DNA from: Cannabis sativa
Taxonomy: Eukaryota > Streptophyta > Magnoliopsida > Rosales > Cannabaceae
Length of the DNA stretch: 64,000 nt
Assembly (NCBI RefSeq): GCF_029168945.1
Contig: NC_083602.1
Span: 75,350,600 to 75,414,599 of the forward strand
Reading direction: 5' to 3'
The translations under genes were made by a program, and so were the position numbers. Shown in pieces: positions 1 through 12,400 of the stretch (the stretch's first letter is position 1; each line of letters begins with the position of its first letter). A model generated the notes under the pieces. The model had not been told where the DNA came from, searched no databases, and saw only the letters and a list, made by a program, of their open reading frames with translations.

Positions 1-532
1 CTTGAATTTTTGATTTTCCTTTGTTTTTTCCCAAATGAAATGGTTTTTCCTTAATTAATTCATGGCTGAAAAGTCATGTGCTAGGTGTCACACACTCATG
101 GCAGCCACCTAATCCACCTTAACAAAAGACTAAAATGCCCTTTAAACTTAAATTGGGGTATTTCTTTGAAACTAGGGGTAAAATGGTCAATTTCCATAAC
201 CCCGCTCATTCCCGATAATTTATTTTCTCTAAAATATTTCCCACCAAGAAATAGGGTTCTAAACTTACCCATGTGATCAATCTAGCCATCCATCGCATTT
301 TCCGTTGTCGCCGAGCAAAAATTACAAAATTAACATATTTCACATATAAGCTAAATAATACCCCTAGAGTTTAATAAAATCTCCGGAATTGAGAAATTAT
401 AACTCTAATATTTATTTCTAAATATTGGGGTCCACATTCAAAATTAATTCACAAATAATAATAAAATAATAAAATAATAAAAATTAGTGCTAATTGCCTT
501 TACTAATCCACATTACTAGAGCGGTCATTACA
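1..532 (-). repeat. gypsy-1 3' LTR, partial
   Basis: Matches 7001-7532 base for base except about three substitutions. It ends in plus orientation with cattaca, so read on the minus strand the LTR begins TGTAATGACC. The rest of this roughly 2.08-kb LTR lies left of the window. Confidence 0.95.
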
Positions 533-546
533 ATTATCCCCCCGTT
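533..546 (-). other. gypsy-1 polypurine tract
   Basis: On the minus strand AACGGGGGGATAAT abuts the LTR start TGTAATG. A G-run directly before the 3' LTR is the usual plus-strand DNA priming site. It overlaps the pol stop codon, as in the related gypsy-2. Confidence 0.85.
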
Positions 547-3500
547 AATAGGATTTCGTCCCCGAAATCTAACCTGAATAGCTCTGGATGTTGAGTCCTC
601 ATATCTGACTCCAATTCCCAGGTGGCTTCTTCCACCTTACTGTTCCTCCTGAGCACTTTAACCAGTGCAATAGTCTTGTTACGAAGAACTTTTTCTTTTC
701 TATCCAAAATCTGAACAGGTTGCTCTTCATAGGATAAGTCTGATCGTAGTTCAAGGGCTTCATAACTCAAGACATGAGTCGGGTCTGACACGTATTTCCT
801 TAACATAGAGATGTGAAATACGTCATGAACAGCTGATAATGCTGGTGGTAAGGCTAGCCGATACGCTACCTGCCCGACCTTCTCGAGTATTTGAAATGGC
901 CCAATGAACCTAGGGCTTAACTTACCCTTCTTCCCGAAGCGCCTAATACCCTTCATAGGTGAAACCCGCAGGAAAACATGTTCCCCTGCCTGAAATGTAA
1001 CATCTCTGCGCTTCGGATTAGCATAACTTTTCTGCCTGCTTTGAGAAGCAAGCATCCGAGCCTTGATCTTATCAATAGCTTCATTGGTCTTTTGCACCAA
1101 CTTTGGACCTAGGTACTTCCTTTCTCCTGTCTCGTCCCAATGAATAGGAGAACGACATTTCCTACCATATAACATCTCATAGGGGGCCCTCCCTATTGTA
1201 CTTTGGTAGCTGTTGTTGTAGGAGAATTCAATTAAAGGCAAGTACTTACTCCATGAACCCTCAAAGTCCATGACACAGGCTCGCAGTAGATCTTCCAAAA
1301 TCTGAATAGTTCTTTCTGACTGACCATCATTCTGAGGGTGAAAGGATGTACTAAACTTTAACTTGGTACCCATAGCCTTCTGAAGACTCACCCAAAACTT
1401 CGATGTGAACTTTGGATCCCTATCTGATACAATAGATTTAGGGGCTCCATGGAGACGAACTATCTCCTTCACATATAATTCCGCATACTGATCCACTGAA
1501 TAGGTAACTTTCACTGGTAGAAAGTGAGCCGACTTTGTAAATCTATCCACAATGACCCATACAGAATCATACATCCCTGTAGTTCTAGGTAAACCAGTTA
1601 CAAAGTCCATTGCGATGTCCTCCCACTTCCATTCTGGAAGGACTAAAGGTTGCAATAACCCTGCCGGCCTCTGATGTTCAGCCTTAATCTGCTGGCAGGT
1701 TAAACACTTGGACACATAGTCCACTACATCTCTTTTCATCCCATACCACCAGAAGTAGGGTTTCAAATCCTGATACATCTTGGTGGTTCCCGGATGCAAC
1801 GAATAAGGCGTGGTGTGAGCTTCATCCATTATTTCTTTCTTAAGCTCATCAACACTAGGAACACAAACTCGAGCTTTATATAACAACATTCCACTGCTCG
1901 AGACTGAAAAACCTCTAGGCCGACCAGCCACTACTTCATCTCGAACTTTAACTAGCTCGGGATCTTCTAGTTGTGCCTTTCTGATTCTCTCCAATAGATC
2001 AGATTGGAGAGTTAAATTATGTAATCTCCCGACCACGAACTCAATTCCTGCACTAACCATTTCCGAGGCTAGTTGAGGAGCTATCATAACCGTAGTACAC
2101 ACTTGACCGGGACCTTTTCTGCTCAGAGCATCGGCCACAACATTGGCCTTCCCGGGGTGATACAGTATTTCACAATCGTAGTCTTTAACTAACTCCAACC
2201 ACCTTCTCTGCCTCATATTCAAATCTTTTTGGGTGAAAAAGTATTTAAGACTTTTATGATCAGTATAAATTTCACACTTTTCACCGTAAAGATAATGTCG
2301 CCATATCTTTAAAGCAAAAACCACAGCAGCGAGCTCCAAATCATGAGTTGGGTAACGCTGCTCATAATCCTTCAGTTGACGAGAGGCATAAGCTATGACT
2401 CTGTCAGCTTGCATCAGAACACATCCCAGACCCTGTCTGGATGCATCACAATACACAACAAATTTCTCTTGATCTGATGGCAAAGCTAACACCGGAGCTG
2501 TTATCAAACGTTGCTTTAACTCCTGAAAACTTGACTCACACTTATCTGACCACACAAATCTCTGATTTTTCTTGGTCAATTCGGTTAGGGGCATAGAAAG
2601 TTTAGAAAATCCTTCGACGAAACGTCGATAATACCCCGCTAACCCGAGAAAACTTCGAACTTCTATCACAGACTTGGGCCTCGGCCAATTCTTCACTGAT
2701 TCTATCTTGTTTGGATCAACCATAATTCCATTTTTCCCAACAATATGACCCAGAAAGGACACCTCGGACAACCAGAATTCACACTTTTTGAACTTAGCAT
2801 AAAGCTTGTGATCCCTAAGTCGCTGTAACACCATTCGAAGATGATGCTCGTGCTCCTCTTCTGATTGAGAGGATACAAGAATATCATCGATAAACACTAT
2901 AACACAGTTATCGAGGAAATCCTTGAACACCCTATTCATAAGATCCATAAAGGCCGCAGGAGCATTGGTCAAGCCGAATGACATTACCAGAAACTCATAG
3001 TGCCCATATCTGGTTCTAAAAGCAGTCTTCGGTATATCCTCCTCCCGAATTCTGAGTTGATGATAACCCGACCGTAAATCAATCTTCGAAAACACTGTCT
3101 TTCCCTGAAGCTGATCGAACAGGTCATCGATCCTGGGCAACGGGTACTTGTTCTTAATCGTCAGCTTATTTAGTTCCCGATAATCAATACACATTCTGAG
3201 GGAACCATCTTTCTTTTTCACAAAAAGAACCGGAGCTCCCCAGGGCAATACACTGGGTCGAATAAACCCAATATCAAGCATCCCCTGAAGTTGTAACTTA
3301 AGCTCCTTGAGTTCTGCTGGAGCCATCCTATATGGAGCTTTAGAAACAGGTTCGACTCCAGGTACCAAATCAATTACAAAGTCAATCCCTCGCTGTGGCG
3401 GCAATCCCGGCAATTCCTCGGGAAACACATCAAGAAAATCTTTCACCGCCCGGACTACCTCAGGCCCAAATGTTTCAGGTCTGCTGGAGTCAAAAACTAC

Positions 3501-3947
3501 CGCTAGAAATCCTACACAACCATTGCATAGTAAATCCCTAGCTCTCAACACAGAAATAACCGGGATCCGAGACCCCTGAACCGATCCAACATAAACAAAT
3601 GGATCTTCACCTTCCGGCAGAAAAGTCACCATTTTACGCCTACAATCTATACTGGCCGAATACTTGGATAGAAAATCCATTCCCAGTATAATATCAAACT
3701 CAGTTAATTTCAATTCTATAAGGTCAGTACTCAATTCCCTATCTTCGATCCTAATCGGCATAGACCTAATGCGCCTATTAGAGATAACCAATTCCCCGCT
3801 AGGCATTAGGGTTCCAAACCCTCTTTCTAAAATATCACAAGGCCTACCCAAAAGATCAATCACTCTTGTAGCCACATATGAACGTGTAGCTCCCGAGTCA
3901 AATAATACTGTAAATAACAAGTTGTTGACGGGAAGCTGACCTGTCAC
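534..3947 (-). CDS. pol: gypsy-1 Pol polyprotein (PR-RT-RNase H-IN-chromodomain)
   Basis: Open frame of 1137 codons. Domains in order: aspartic protease with D-S-G-A at residues 17-20; reverse transcriptase with the FIDD catalytic box near residue 350; RNase H starting with VYCDAS near 494; integrase HHCC zinc module near 718-755 ([17 protein letters not shown]); integrase core with acidic residues in AMDF (about 776), SDRDPKF (about 840) and SERT (about 877); and a C-terminal chromodomain-like segment near 1072-1117 ([19 protein letters not shown]). That tail is typical of the Tekay/Del chromoviruses, whose integrase is thought to tether to chromatin. No internal stop is seen. Pol overlaps the gag frame by 4 bases in another frame. 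In gypsy-2 gag and protease share one frame, so the split here reflects a one-base loss near 3973. The ATG used is simply the first in frame. Confidence 0.93.
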   Translation of the reverse strand: MTGQLPVNNLLFTVLFDSGATRSYVATRVIDLLGRPCDILERGFGTLMPSGELVISNRRIRSMPIRIEDRELSTDLIELKLTEFDIILGMDFLSKYSASIDCRRKMVTFLPEGEDPFVYVGSVQGSRIPVISVLRARDLLCNGCVGFLAVVFDSSRPETFGPEVVRAVKDFLDVFPEELPGLPPQRGIDFVIDLVPGVEPVSKAPYRMAPAELKELKLQLQGMLDIGFIRPSVLPWGAPVLFVKKKDGSLRMCIDYRELNKLTIKNKYPLPRIDDLFDQLQGKTVFSKIDLRSGYHQLRIREEDIPKTAFRTRYGHYEFLVMSFGLTNAPAAFMDLMNRVFKDFLDNCVIVFIDDILVSSQSEEEHEHHLRMVLQRLRDHKLYAKFKKCEFWLSEVSFLGHIVGKNGIMVDPNKIESVKNWPRPKSVIEVRSFLGLAGYYRRFVEGFSKLSMPLTELTKKNQRFVWSDKCESSFQELKQRLITAPVLALPSDQEKFVVYCDASRQGLGCVLMQADRVIAYASRQLKDYEQRYPTHDLELAAVVFALKIWRHYLYGEKCEIYTDHKSLKYFFTQKDLNMRQRRWLELVKDYDCEILYHPGKANVVADALSRKGPGQVCTTVMIAPQLASEMVSAGIEFVVGRLHNLTLQSDLLERIRKAQLEDPELVKVRDEVVAGRPRGFSVSSSGMLLYKARVCVPSVDELKKEIMDEAHTTPYSLHPGTTKMYQDLKPYFWWYGMKRDVVDYVSKCLTCQQIKAEHQRPAGLLQPLVLPEWKWEDIAMDFVTGLPRTTGMYDSVWVIVDRFTKSAHFLPVKVTYSVDQYAELYVKEIVRLHGAPKSIVSDRDPKFTSKFWVSLQKAMGTKLKFSTSFHPQNDGQSERTIQILEDLLRACVMDFEGSWSKYLPLIEFSYNNSYQSTIGRAPYEMLYGRKCRSPIHWDETGERKYLGPKLVQKTNEAIDKIKARMLASQSRQKSYANPKRRDVTFQAGEHVFLRVSPMKGIRRFGKKGKLSPRFIGPFQILEKVGQVAYRLALPPALSAVHDVFHISMLRKYVSDPTHVLSYEALELRSDLSYEEQPVQILDRKEKVLRNKTIALVKVLRRNSKVEEATWELESDMRTQHPELFRLDFGDEILLTGG

Positions 3948-5170
3948 AACAGAAGGACTGGCTGCAGCATCAGCTGGGTAATGGCAAACACACGAGCAGG
4001 AACCGGTTTCACCTCAGCTTTCGGCTCCTCTTTCTTTGCCTGGGGGCAATCTTTCTTGAAATGCCCCACCATGCCACACAGGAAGCATGTCTTCCGGTTA
4101 CACTCTCCCGGATGATGTTTCTTGCACCTTGGACACTCAGGATAAGAGTAACCCTGGCGTCCTCCTCTGCCTTGGTTCCCACGGAACCGCTTACTTTGCC
4201 CCGAGCCACCAGAAGCTGGAACAACTTTTCTTTTCTGCTCAGTGGTGGAGTCACCACCATCCCTACCATAAACAGGAGTAGGAATAGTGGGGGTTCCACC
4301 AACACTCGGAGTCACCCGGGGCTCCTGAAGAAATTTTACTGCACCCTCGGTTCTCAAAGCCTTCTCAACCATATCTGCATACGTGGTTGCTTCAGTAGTG
4401 GTAATAACCAGATCATGCCAGATTTTTGCACTCAAACCCGCTAAATATTTTTCTTTCTTACTGAAGTCTGTGGGCACAATTCCTGCTGCCAACTTAGCCA
4501 ACCGATCAAACTTTGTTGTGTACTCAGTGACTGACATTCCCTCAGTCTGAACTAGATCAGTGAACTCTTTCCGCTTTGCACTGCGGACCGCTTCGTTGTA
4601 ATACTTGGAGTTAAATAACTCCCTAAATTCTTCCCAGGTCATCACCGTGACGTCCCGAGTGAGGGTTATCAATTCCCACCACACGAGAGCATCTTCCTGA
4701 AACTGGAAAGTGGCGCAGGTCACCAGGTCATTTCCAACCACTCCCATAAAATTAAGGATGCGTTCAATCATTGAAAGCCACTGCTTGGCCTTCATCACAT
4801 CAGGGCCTCCCAGAAACACTGGAGGTGTCTGTTTTCGAAATCTTTCGTACAACGGTTCCATACGGTTGCCAACAACAGGTTGTTCTGCTGGCACCGCAGG
4901 AACTGCAACGGCCTGAACTTCTTGAGGAGGCACGGCAGGAGGACCCTGCTGCCTCAATCTTTGGATCTCTTCGTCTTGCTGACGGATTCTATCTTGCATT
5001 TCAGCAAATCTTTGCTCCCAGTCAGGAGGAGCTTGAGGTGGATTTACAGGGCGACCACCCTGAGCTCTGCCACGGCCACGGCCGCGACCACGAGGATTTT
5101 GAGGATTCCCCTGACCGCCTCCGGTCTCAACCATGCCACCCTGACTTCTTGTATTTCGCGGGGCGTCCAT
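3944..5170 (-). CDS. gag: gypsy-1 Gag (capsid/nucleocapsid)
   Basis: 408 codons beginning [10 protein letters not shown], the same opening as gypsy-2 (MDARRTTRSQ), which supports the start. The N-terminal 60 residues are R/G-rich ([10 protein letters not shown]). A coiled, Q-rich stretch follows (residues 60-100), then a retrotransposon-gag capsid core about residues 120-260 and a CCHC zinc knuckle [14 protein letters not shown] near 360, preceded by a second Cys/His cluster [12 protein letters not shown]. Packages element RNA into virus-like particles. The last ten codons (after AITQ) are out of frame relative to gypsy-2, because one base is missing near 3973. The native product would read on into protease. 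Confidence 0.92.
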   Translation of the reverse strand: MDAPRNTRSQGGMVETGGGQGNPQNPRGRGRGRGRAQGGRPVNPPQAPPDWEQRFAEMQDRIRQQDEEIQRLRQQGPPAVPPQEVQAVAVPAVPAEQPVVGNRMEPLYERFRKQTPPVFLGGPDVMKAKQWLSMIERILNFMGVVGNDLVTCATFQFQEDALVWWELITLTRDVTVMTWEEFRELFNSKYYNEAVRSAKRKEFTDLVQTEGMSVTEYTTKFDRLAKLAAGIVPTDFSKKEKYLAGLSAKIWHDLVITTTEATTYADMVEKALRTEGAVKFLQEPRVTPSVGGTPTIPTPVYGRDGGDSTTEQKRKVVPASGGSGQSKRFRGNQGRGGRQGYSYPECPRCKKHHPGECNRKTCFLCGMVGHFKKDCPQAKKEEPKAEVKPVPARVFAITQLMLQPVLLL

Positions 5171-5430
5171 TTAATAGGACTTAGCCTGCGAATCCATAAG
5201 CCAGGCAGGTTAGACAGCGATCAAAATTAACACCGCTCTTAATAACTTAAAGGCAACACACTTTCTTCTTTTTTAAGGAAATATATTTAATTTAAATCTA
5301 ATATGCTTCCTAACATGCTTTCACATCACACTTATTTAAAATACTAAACAAGTACAGGCTTACTGAACCGTGAACTGAGCTTTCTCTGATGAAGATTGTA
5401 CATGTCATAGCAAGCTTCGGTAGACAAACC
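5171..5430 (-). other. gypsy-1 untranslated leader
   Basis: 260 bases between primer site and gag, with no ORF. It contains, at 5391-5408, a segment complementary to LTR positions 5740-5756 (see findings). Confidence 0.7.
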
Positions 5431-5449
5431 TGGCGGCTCTGATACCAAA
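5431..5449 (-). other. gypsy-1 primer-binding site (tRNA-Met)
   Basis: Minus strand reads TTTTGGTATCAGAGCCGCC right after the LTR end. TGGTATCAGAGC is complementary to the 3' end of plant initiator tRNA-Met, the usual primer for this group. Confidence 0.93.
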
Positions 5450-5451
5450 AT

Positions 5452-7532
5452 TGTAACGCCCTAATGCTAAGGCACGCTACAGTGCTTTTTCAATTATTGT
5501 GCAATCTTTGCTAATCAAAGAAATTTCTCGAAAAAACGTGTCAAATTAAAACTTTTGCTTTAAATATTAAACTTTGTAATATAATATAATATTTACAAAT
5601 CCCGGGATCCCGATTTCAAACTTCGTAAAATTTACTTTTTAAACTTTACATTTCAAAATACATAATTCACAGGTCGCACAGCGACTTTCAAAATATAACA
5701 CCCAGATGTCCCGAGACCGAACACTCCAGGTCGCGCTGCTTGACATGTACAATCTCACCCGAGCTCAGGTTCACTCCTGTTCAGCCTTCGCCTTTCCTTT
5801 ACCTACACATGGAAGCAGAAACTGTGAGTCAACAGACTCAGCAAGAAATGCATATAACATACCATATAATTTCCGACCTGTAAATAGGCGCCCATACACC
5901 TATTTACAGAGCTTAACAGATGAGTATGAACGTTCATTACCACGGTACAACCACTATACCACATACACATCGTACCTCACTGTACAAGTGTTGGTAGGGT
6001 TTATCCCGATCACTGAGTAACACTGAGTGATGTACCACACACCTTAGCATTTTACTATGCTTGTGTTGGTATCACTGTATCGTACTCACATTGACAACAA
6101 TCACTGTACCAATACACTCTATAACTTATTCATACAAGTGTTGGTAGTGTTTAACATAATTCAAGCATGCATATATAAACACATATACACACATTCAGAT
6201 AATCACATCATACATTATACACAGTTCTTACCTGTTTTCCGAATTCAAGTGTGCTGGCCAGGCACGAACGGAAATCTCGTGCTAGATGGATGCCCTAATC
6301 ACAATAATAGTAATACAGATGAGTGACTCGCTAAATCACTTTCCGGGACTTAAAACTTGAAACTAAAAGTTTCCCTATCGATAAACCTCATGGCAATACC
6401 CTAAATATCTCAAAATTGGCCAAAACTAGGGTTCTGGAAAATCCCCCAACAAAGTGCATCGGTTCCCAACCGCATCCCGGCTCGGGTCACCAACCGTTCG
6501 ACCAGGTTGGTACGGACCACCCAGGCAGGAATTCCGGTTCTACTGCTGGTAACCAAAAATCATCCCCCTTGATTCAAATCAATCCCAAACTTTACCAAAC
6601 TCTCCAGTATACCTATACAATGCGTAAACATCCATTTCCAACCAACAAATCACAGAACAAACCAATAATTCAATTTATGCCATTAAAGCTCAAAGCTTGA
6701 GTTTCAAAACTCAAGCTTGCTTAAAACCATTCTCAAGCATCAAAAACAATAACTAGGGACTCAAAGCAACTCAACCTAACCCCAGAATTCAAACCCTAAG
6801 CAATTCAAAACCTAACAGCCACTAAACCTAAAAATTCATAGTGAAACTAAACTAAAATTTCAAAAACTTAAGGGGAGAAGAACTAGGGTTACCTTGCCTT
6901 GATTCCTCTTGAATCCTTTGCTGAAAACACAAGAATTCAGCTCCCAAAATCCCTTGTCCTTGCTGCCTTCGAAGAGAGAAAGAGAGAAGAAAGAGCTTCT
7001 CTTGAATTTTTGATTTTCCTTTGTTTTTTCCCAAATGAAATGGTTTTTCCTTAATTAATTCATGGCTGAAAAGTCATGTGCTAGGTGTCACACACTCATG
7101 GCAGCCACCTAATCCACCTTAACAAAAGACTAAAATGCCCTTTAAACTTAAACTAGGGTATTTCTTTGAAACTAGGGGTAAAATGGTCAATTTCCATAAC
7201 CCCGCTCATTCCCGATAATTTATTTTCTCTAAAATATTTCCCACCAAGAAATAGGGTTCTAAACTTACCCATGTGATCAATCTAGCCATCCATCGCATTT
7301 TCCGTTGTCGCCGAGCAAAAATTACAAAATTAACATATTTCACATATAAGCTAAATAATACCCCTAGAGTTTAATAAAATCTCCAGAATTGAGAAATTAT
7401 AACTCTAATATTTATTTCTAAATATTGGGGTCCACATTCAAAATTAATTCACAAATAATAATAAAATAATAAAATAATAAAAATTAGTGCTAATTGCCTT
7501 TACTAATCCACATTACTAGAGCGGTCATTACA
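5452..7532 (-). repeat. gypsy-1 5' LTR, full length (2081 bp)
   Basis: Bounded by TG...CA: tgtaacgccc at 5452 and gtcattaca at 7532. The last 532 bases duplicate the window start. An LTR of about 2 kb is usual for Tekay/Del elements. Short ORFs inside it show no recognisable protein. Confidence 0.93.
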
Positions 7533-9441
7533 CTTAATAACCAATTCCAAAAATTCCTCAACTTAATTTTGAAATTTTAAATCCAAAAGATATTCAGATT
7601 TAAGTTGATTAGTTAGAGATAACCAAATATCAACTTAAATAGGAATATTTAATGACAAATTTAAATTAAGCTTCAGAAAGAATCTAGATGGTTATAATTC
7701 TATATTTAATTAGATACAAGAAAATACATATAGTTTAGCTTAGAATAAAATTCTTTAAACTATGGTTTTCTTAAATTAATTTCAAAATAAATGAAATTAA
7801 TTAAGTTGCTAATCAATTTTATTAGGTTAAACTAATTTAATTAACCTAGTACAGTTATCCAAATCAGGCAAATGGGGCTTCACAATTGGGGTAGTTCATG
7901 TGAGGGGGTGCTGGGTTCAGTATGTCGTACCCACTTCTATGGCTCCCAACTCTCACACAAGGCCCAAAAGAGAGGAATTTAACCTTAAAATGAACAACTT
8001 TTATTAAATGAATAGGCCCAAAACTAAATGGGCCTAAATAAAATCTATCAAAAACTATGATATTTTATTTAGCAACAACAACCTATATGCATCTATAACA
8101 AAATTAAACATATAGGCTCACACAGGCACACATTTGGATAGATCCTATCATGTTGCTAGGTCATACACAGATGAAAGAAGATTGTGAAAATTACCTGTTA
8201 CAAATTATTTACTTGACCAAGGGAACCATGAGTTAAAATCAGATCATTGGATCTGTCAACAAGTTAACCATGACTATTTGCAATCAAGCAATAATAGGTT
8301 TTAAAAACTTACAAACAAGCTAAAACACATACTCCTACAACAAGGTTAGCTGGATAGTTGGATGTAGGATTTATTTAGTTTTAAATAATTAAATTTCGAA
8401 AAATAATTAAATAAAAAAAATTATTTTCGAAAAAAATAATAATATAATAATATATATATTTTTCGAAATTAATAAAATAATATTTAAAATTAAACCTATA
8501 ATTTTGAAGAATTAGGTTTCAACTAACCTAAATATCATTTCAAAATTTGCTAACTACTTTTAAAAATTTAATGTTATTTTATAAATTAAATATTCAATAA
8601 AAATAAAAAAGATAAATAAATATCTTTTTTAGATTTTATGATTTAATTTAAATAAATAGAATAACAAAATTTAAAATTTAGCAAAATATCTTACTTCTAT
8701 TTAAAATTACTTGATTATAGTTATCTTATTTTAAATTTAAATAAGGTCAAATTATTTAAAAAAAATATTTAACTTAAAAAATTTAATATTTGACCTTAAA
8801 TTTAAAAATAAGATAATATATAATCAAATTTAAAAATAAGATAGATAATTAAGCAAAAAAGATAGATATTTACTATTTTCAAATTCAAATTACACTAATA
8901 TCATGAATTAATTTAAAAAAAAAATTAATTAATTTAATTATGATATTTATAATAGAATTAGGAATAGTAAATGTCTAAATACAAAACTACACAAAAAAAT
9001 CGGAAGTTAAATCCATGAAATAGCATGAAAAATCGAAGAAAAACGAAAAAAAATGCGAGCTGTACGGACAGACAGTATGCATTGCATACTGTCCATGGGC
9101 GCGAATGGGAGTGCTTGGGCGAGGAAACACGGCGCAGCAAGGGTGCTGCATGATTTCCGCGCGCACATGGTGCAGTGACACCAACTCGATATTTTCGAAA
9201 CTTCAAAAAATCATAACTAATTCAAATTAAATCGAAATTGAGTTCTGTAAAAAAGTAAATTGCTTAATTTTTTCCATACTATCCAACAAAAATAATTCCA
9301 GAAACAGAATTTTAATTATTTTTCACGAAAATTCACAAACATCAATCAATCATCATATAACACTCAGCACAACATGAAACCATCCAAAATATCAAACAAA
9401 TCGTTTTAAGTCCAAATTTCTTGTAAGCAAATCAATTAACA
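7533..9441 (-). mobile_element. copia-A leader fragment (5' untranslated internal region)
   Basis: Noncoding, very AT-rich. In minus orientation it matches the plus-strand leader from about 47702 to 49600, including the GC-rich patch (9061-9180 versus 47990-48095). It starts at the primer site (9442-9455) and is cut at 7533 by gypsy-1. No gene is seen. The short ORFs over the GC-rich patch (8958-9206) are not conserved as protein between the two copies. Confidence 0.85.
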
Positions 9442-9455
9442 TGGCTCTGATACCA
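9442..9455 (-). other. copia-A primer-binding site
   Basis: Minus strand TGGTATCAGAGCCA, three bases from the LTR edge. It is complementary to the initiator tRNA-Met 3' end and sets the polarity of this copy as minus. Confidence 0.88.
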
Positions 9456-9457
9456 GT

Positions 9458-12400
9458 TTTTGGAAATTATTTTACCAGGATCTTAGATCTACTCACAAGT
9501 ATGTTGATTAACACCCTAAATATGAACTTCTAAAACGATTATGAAATAAACACATATAAAGTATGAGAAACCTTACATTGGGTGCAGCGGAATAATATGA
9601 CTCCTTCCGTTCAGATTTCTAGCCCTTGATTCCTTTCTATAGCAGAGCATTATCAATATCTAAACCTGGATCTCTTTCTCTCCTTCTTTAGTGCTGAAAC
9701 TCCTTCTTGTTGAATGTCTTTCTTCACGATCTTCCTCACTATGATTGAGGTATCACTTGCTAGTGTGTGGGCACTACTCTAATCACTAAGTGATTCGAAA
9801 TTTCAAGGAAGAAGAAAGAGAAGAAGGTGGCGGCTAGGTATAGAGAGAGAAGGCTCAGGTTTTTCTCTGAATGAAATCAGAAGTAAAAGTGTAATTTTCC
9901 TGAAGCCTTCACTATCTATTTATTGTTGGGTTTTATGCCCTAAATAAAACTCTTTACAATCTGATTAGTTATCAATATAAGAAATTTGAAGTGATTCATG
10001 TTTGCATGAATTTTACATGCTAATGGTTTAATATGTTTATTACATTTATACACAAAATCAGTTAAATCCAGATCATATGTTTATTCACAATTACAGTATC
10101 GTCAACACAGTGGAATGTGATTGTGATCATATGAATCAAAACACTAAGTCCCTGTTTCATCAGTGTTTTGGATTTACACTAATGTGATAATCAGCGATGA
10201 TGTGTACTTACACTTGGAGTAAGTGTTATGTTCTTTCCAAGACATTAGTAAAGTATACTAGTTTCGAATGTATGGAGTATACATTAAACTGGACCGATAT
10301 TGCAACTTAGTTAAGATATTACAAACTTACCGTTATATCTTCCCAAGTCAATATCAGTAGTTGATCTTAAGATTAAAAGAATCTAAATCCTGATATGCTT
10401 AGGCTCAACTCAGGAGTACTATTCATGTTCTTTGATTTATTAGTTAAGCCTACTTTTGGGTCAGGGTGATACGTATATTTTGGGAACATGATAGTATGAT
10501 TGAGTGGAAGTGCTGAATATAAATATGGAATCTATAGCTTCTACTGGTGTATAGAAGTTAAGTGATGATTCCCATCGAGCTTAGCAAATAGAAGTAAATG
10601 GATGAGCTCTTGTTTAAGTGACTAATTCTTAGATCACTAAGCATCATTTACAGGTAGCAAAGTGTTTTAAGGGGCAAAATACATTGACGGGTGAGAACGG
10701 TAAAATTATCCCATCTCGATGTAAATCATCTATATAGAGGATCTTTAAATCACAATAAGATTATAACAATGGTTAAATGAGATAGCATATCTATATCGTG
10801 GAACATATAATATGCTCTATATAAGTCTGAGAGTGCAATTCTAAGTTCTAAGAGTGGATTCAATGAAGAATTAATAAGTAGGAATTTACTTAGTAAATTC
10901 GGTTCACTTATTGGAAGCTCAGCATATAGATCCATGGTCCCCATTCTAGTTGAGAACATACTTCTTGTAAGACTCAATAATTGATTCGTGATTAATCAAT
11001 TATAATTCTAAAGTTAGACTATGTCTAATTTGTGAATTTTCACTAAGCAGGGGCGAAATTGTAAAGAAAAGAGATTCTGGGTTTATTTATTTATTAATAG
11101 ACTTTATATGTCTAATTAATAATTAAATTAAATGACAATATTATTTAATAATCTATTTTAGTTATTAAATAATTAGTTTTGGCATTTAAATGGTTAGAAT
11201 TGGAAAATCGGCGTTTTTGAGAAAATAGAATTAAAATTTTTGAAAACTGCAAAACCAAGTGGGGCCCATTACACACACCATGGCCGGCCACTTAAAGTGT
11301 ATTTTAAAATTGATATTTTCATTATTTTAATGCCAAATAATTCCTAACCTAAACCCAGTAGTTGCCTATAAATAGAAAGTGATTGCTCAGTCAAAAAACA
11401 CTACTTTTTAGAAAATCAATTTTTCAGAAAACTGAGCCTTCCCTTTCTCTTCTTTGGCCGAAATCATTCCCTCTCTTTTCCTCTTCATAAATTTCGAACC
11501 TTACTGATAGAGTAAGTTCCCACACACAGCAAGTGGTAACTCAATCGTAGATTGGAAGACTGTGAAGGATCACACACAAAGATAAGGACATTCGGGCTCA
11601 GATCTTGATAATACTCTGCGACAGAAAGGATACAAGGGTTAGAGATCTGAGTGGAAGGAGACATTAATTCCGCTGCATCAATGGAAGGTTTTCATAAATT
11701 TATATGTGTTTACTTTATCGTTTTAGAAAGTTCATATTTAGGGTGTTAAACAACATACTTGTGAGTAGATCTAAGATCCTGGTAAAATAAATTCCAACAT
11801 TTATAGCATTCCACTAGGGTTAGGTTTGAATTATTTGGCATTAAAATAATGAAAATATCAGTTTGAAAAACTATCCCAAGTGGCTGGCAATGGTGTGTAA
11901 TGGGCCTTACTTGGATTTTGCAGTTTTCACAAATTTTATTTCTATTTTCTCAAAAACGCCAATTTTTAAATTCAACCATTTAAATGCCAATTCTAAGTAT
12001 TTAATAACTATAAATAATTATTAAATAATATTGTCATTTATCATATTTATTAATTGAACCATACAAAGTATCATAATTAACAAATATGCCCCTAAAACTC
12101 TTTCTTTACAATTTCACCCTTACTTAGTGAAAAATTCACAAATAGACATAGTCTAATTTGAGAATTATAATTGATTAATAAAAACCAATTATATGAGTCT
12201 TACAAGCAATATTATCTCAACTAGTGGGGGGACCATGGGTCTATATAACCGAGCTTCCAATAAGCAGATCAAGAATTTATAGCCTAAATTCACTGACTTA
12301 TTAATTCTTCGTTGAATCTACGCATAGAACTTAGAATTGCACTCTCAATATATAGAATGCTCTATATGTTCCACCATATAGACACATCATTAGTTATCCA

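Larger units (their letters stand above)
1..7532 (-). mobile_element. gypsy-1: Ty3/gypsy chromovirus (Tekay/Del-like), young, left end cut by window
   Basis: Minus-strand LTR retrotransposon. Bases 1-532 repeat 7001-7532 with about three differences by eye (two near 152-155, one near 385), so the two LTRs are nearly identical and the insertion is recent. The order in the minus direction is LTR, tRNA-Met primer site, gag, pol (protease, RT, RNase H, integrase, chromodomain-like tail), polypurine tract, LTR. All coding domains are present; the only clear defect is a one-base loss between gag and pol. It lies in the leader of an older copia-A element, whose sequence resumes at 7533. The left flank is outside the window, so the target duplication (expected cttaa) cannot be checked. 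Confidence 0.95.

Noticed and set aside
3944..3980. Programmed -1 frameshift between gypsy-1 gag and pol
   Set aside because: The related gypsy-2 has a single frame here and I see no heptameric slippery sequence. A one-base loss is simpler.
4009..5230. Several plus-strand ORFs of 64-137 codons opposite gypsy-1 gag
   Set aside because: Mirror frames of the real gag on the minus strand.
10750..10977. 75-codon antisense ORF in the solo LTR, nearly identical to 52745-52972 and partly to 12312-12518
   Set aside because: It recurs only because the LTRs are homologous. It is broken in the A3 and A4 LTRs and has no protein features.
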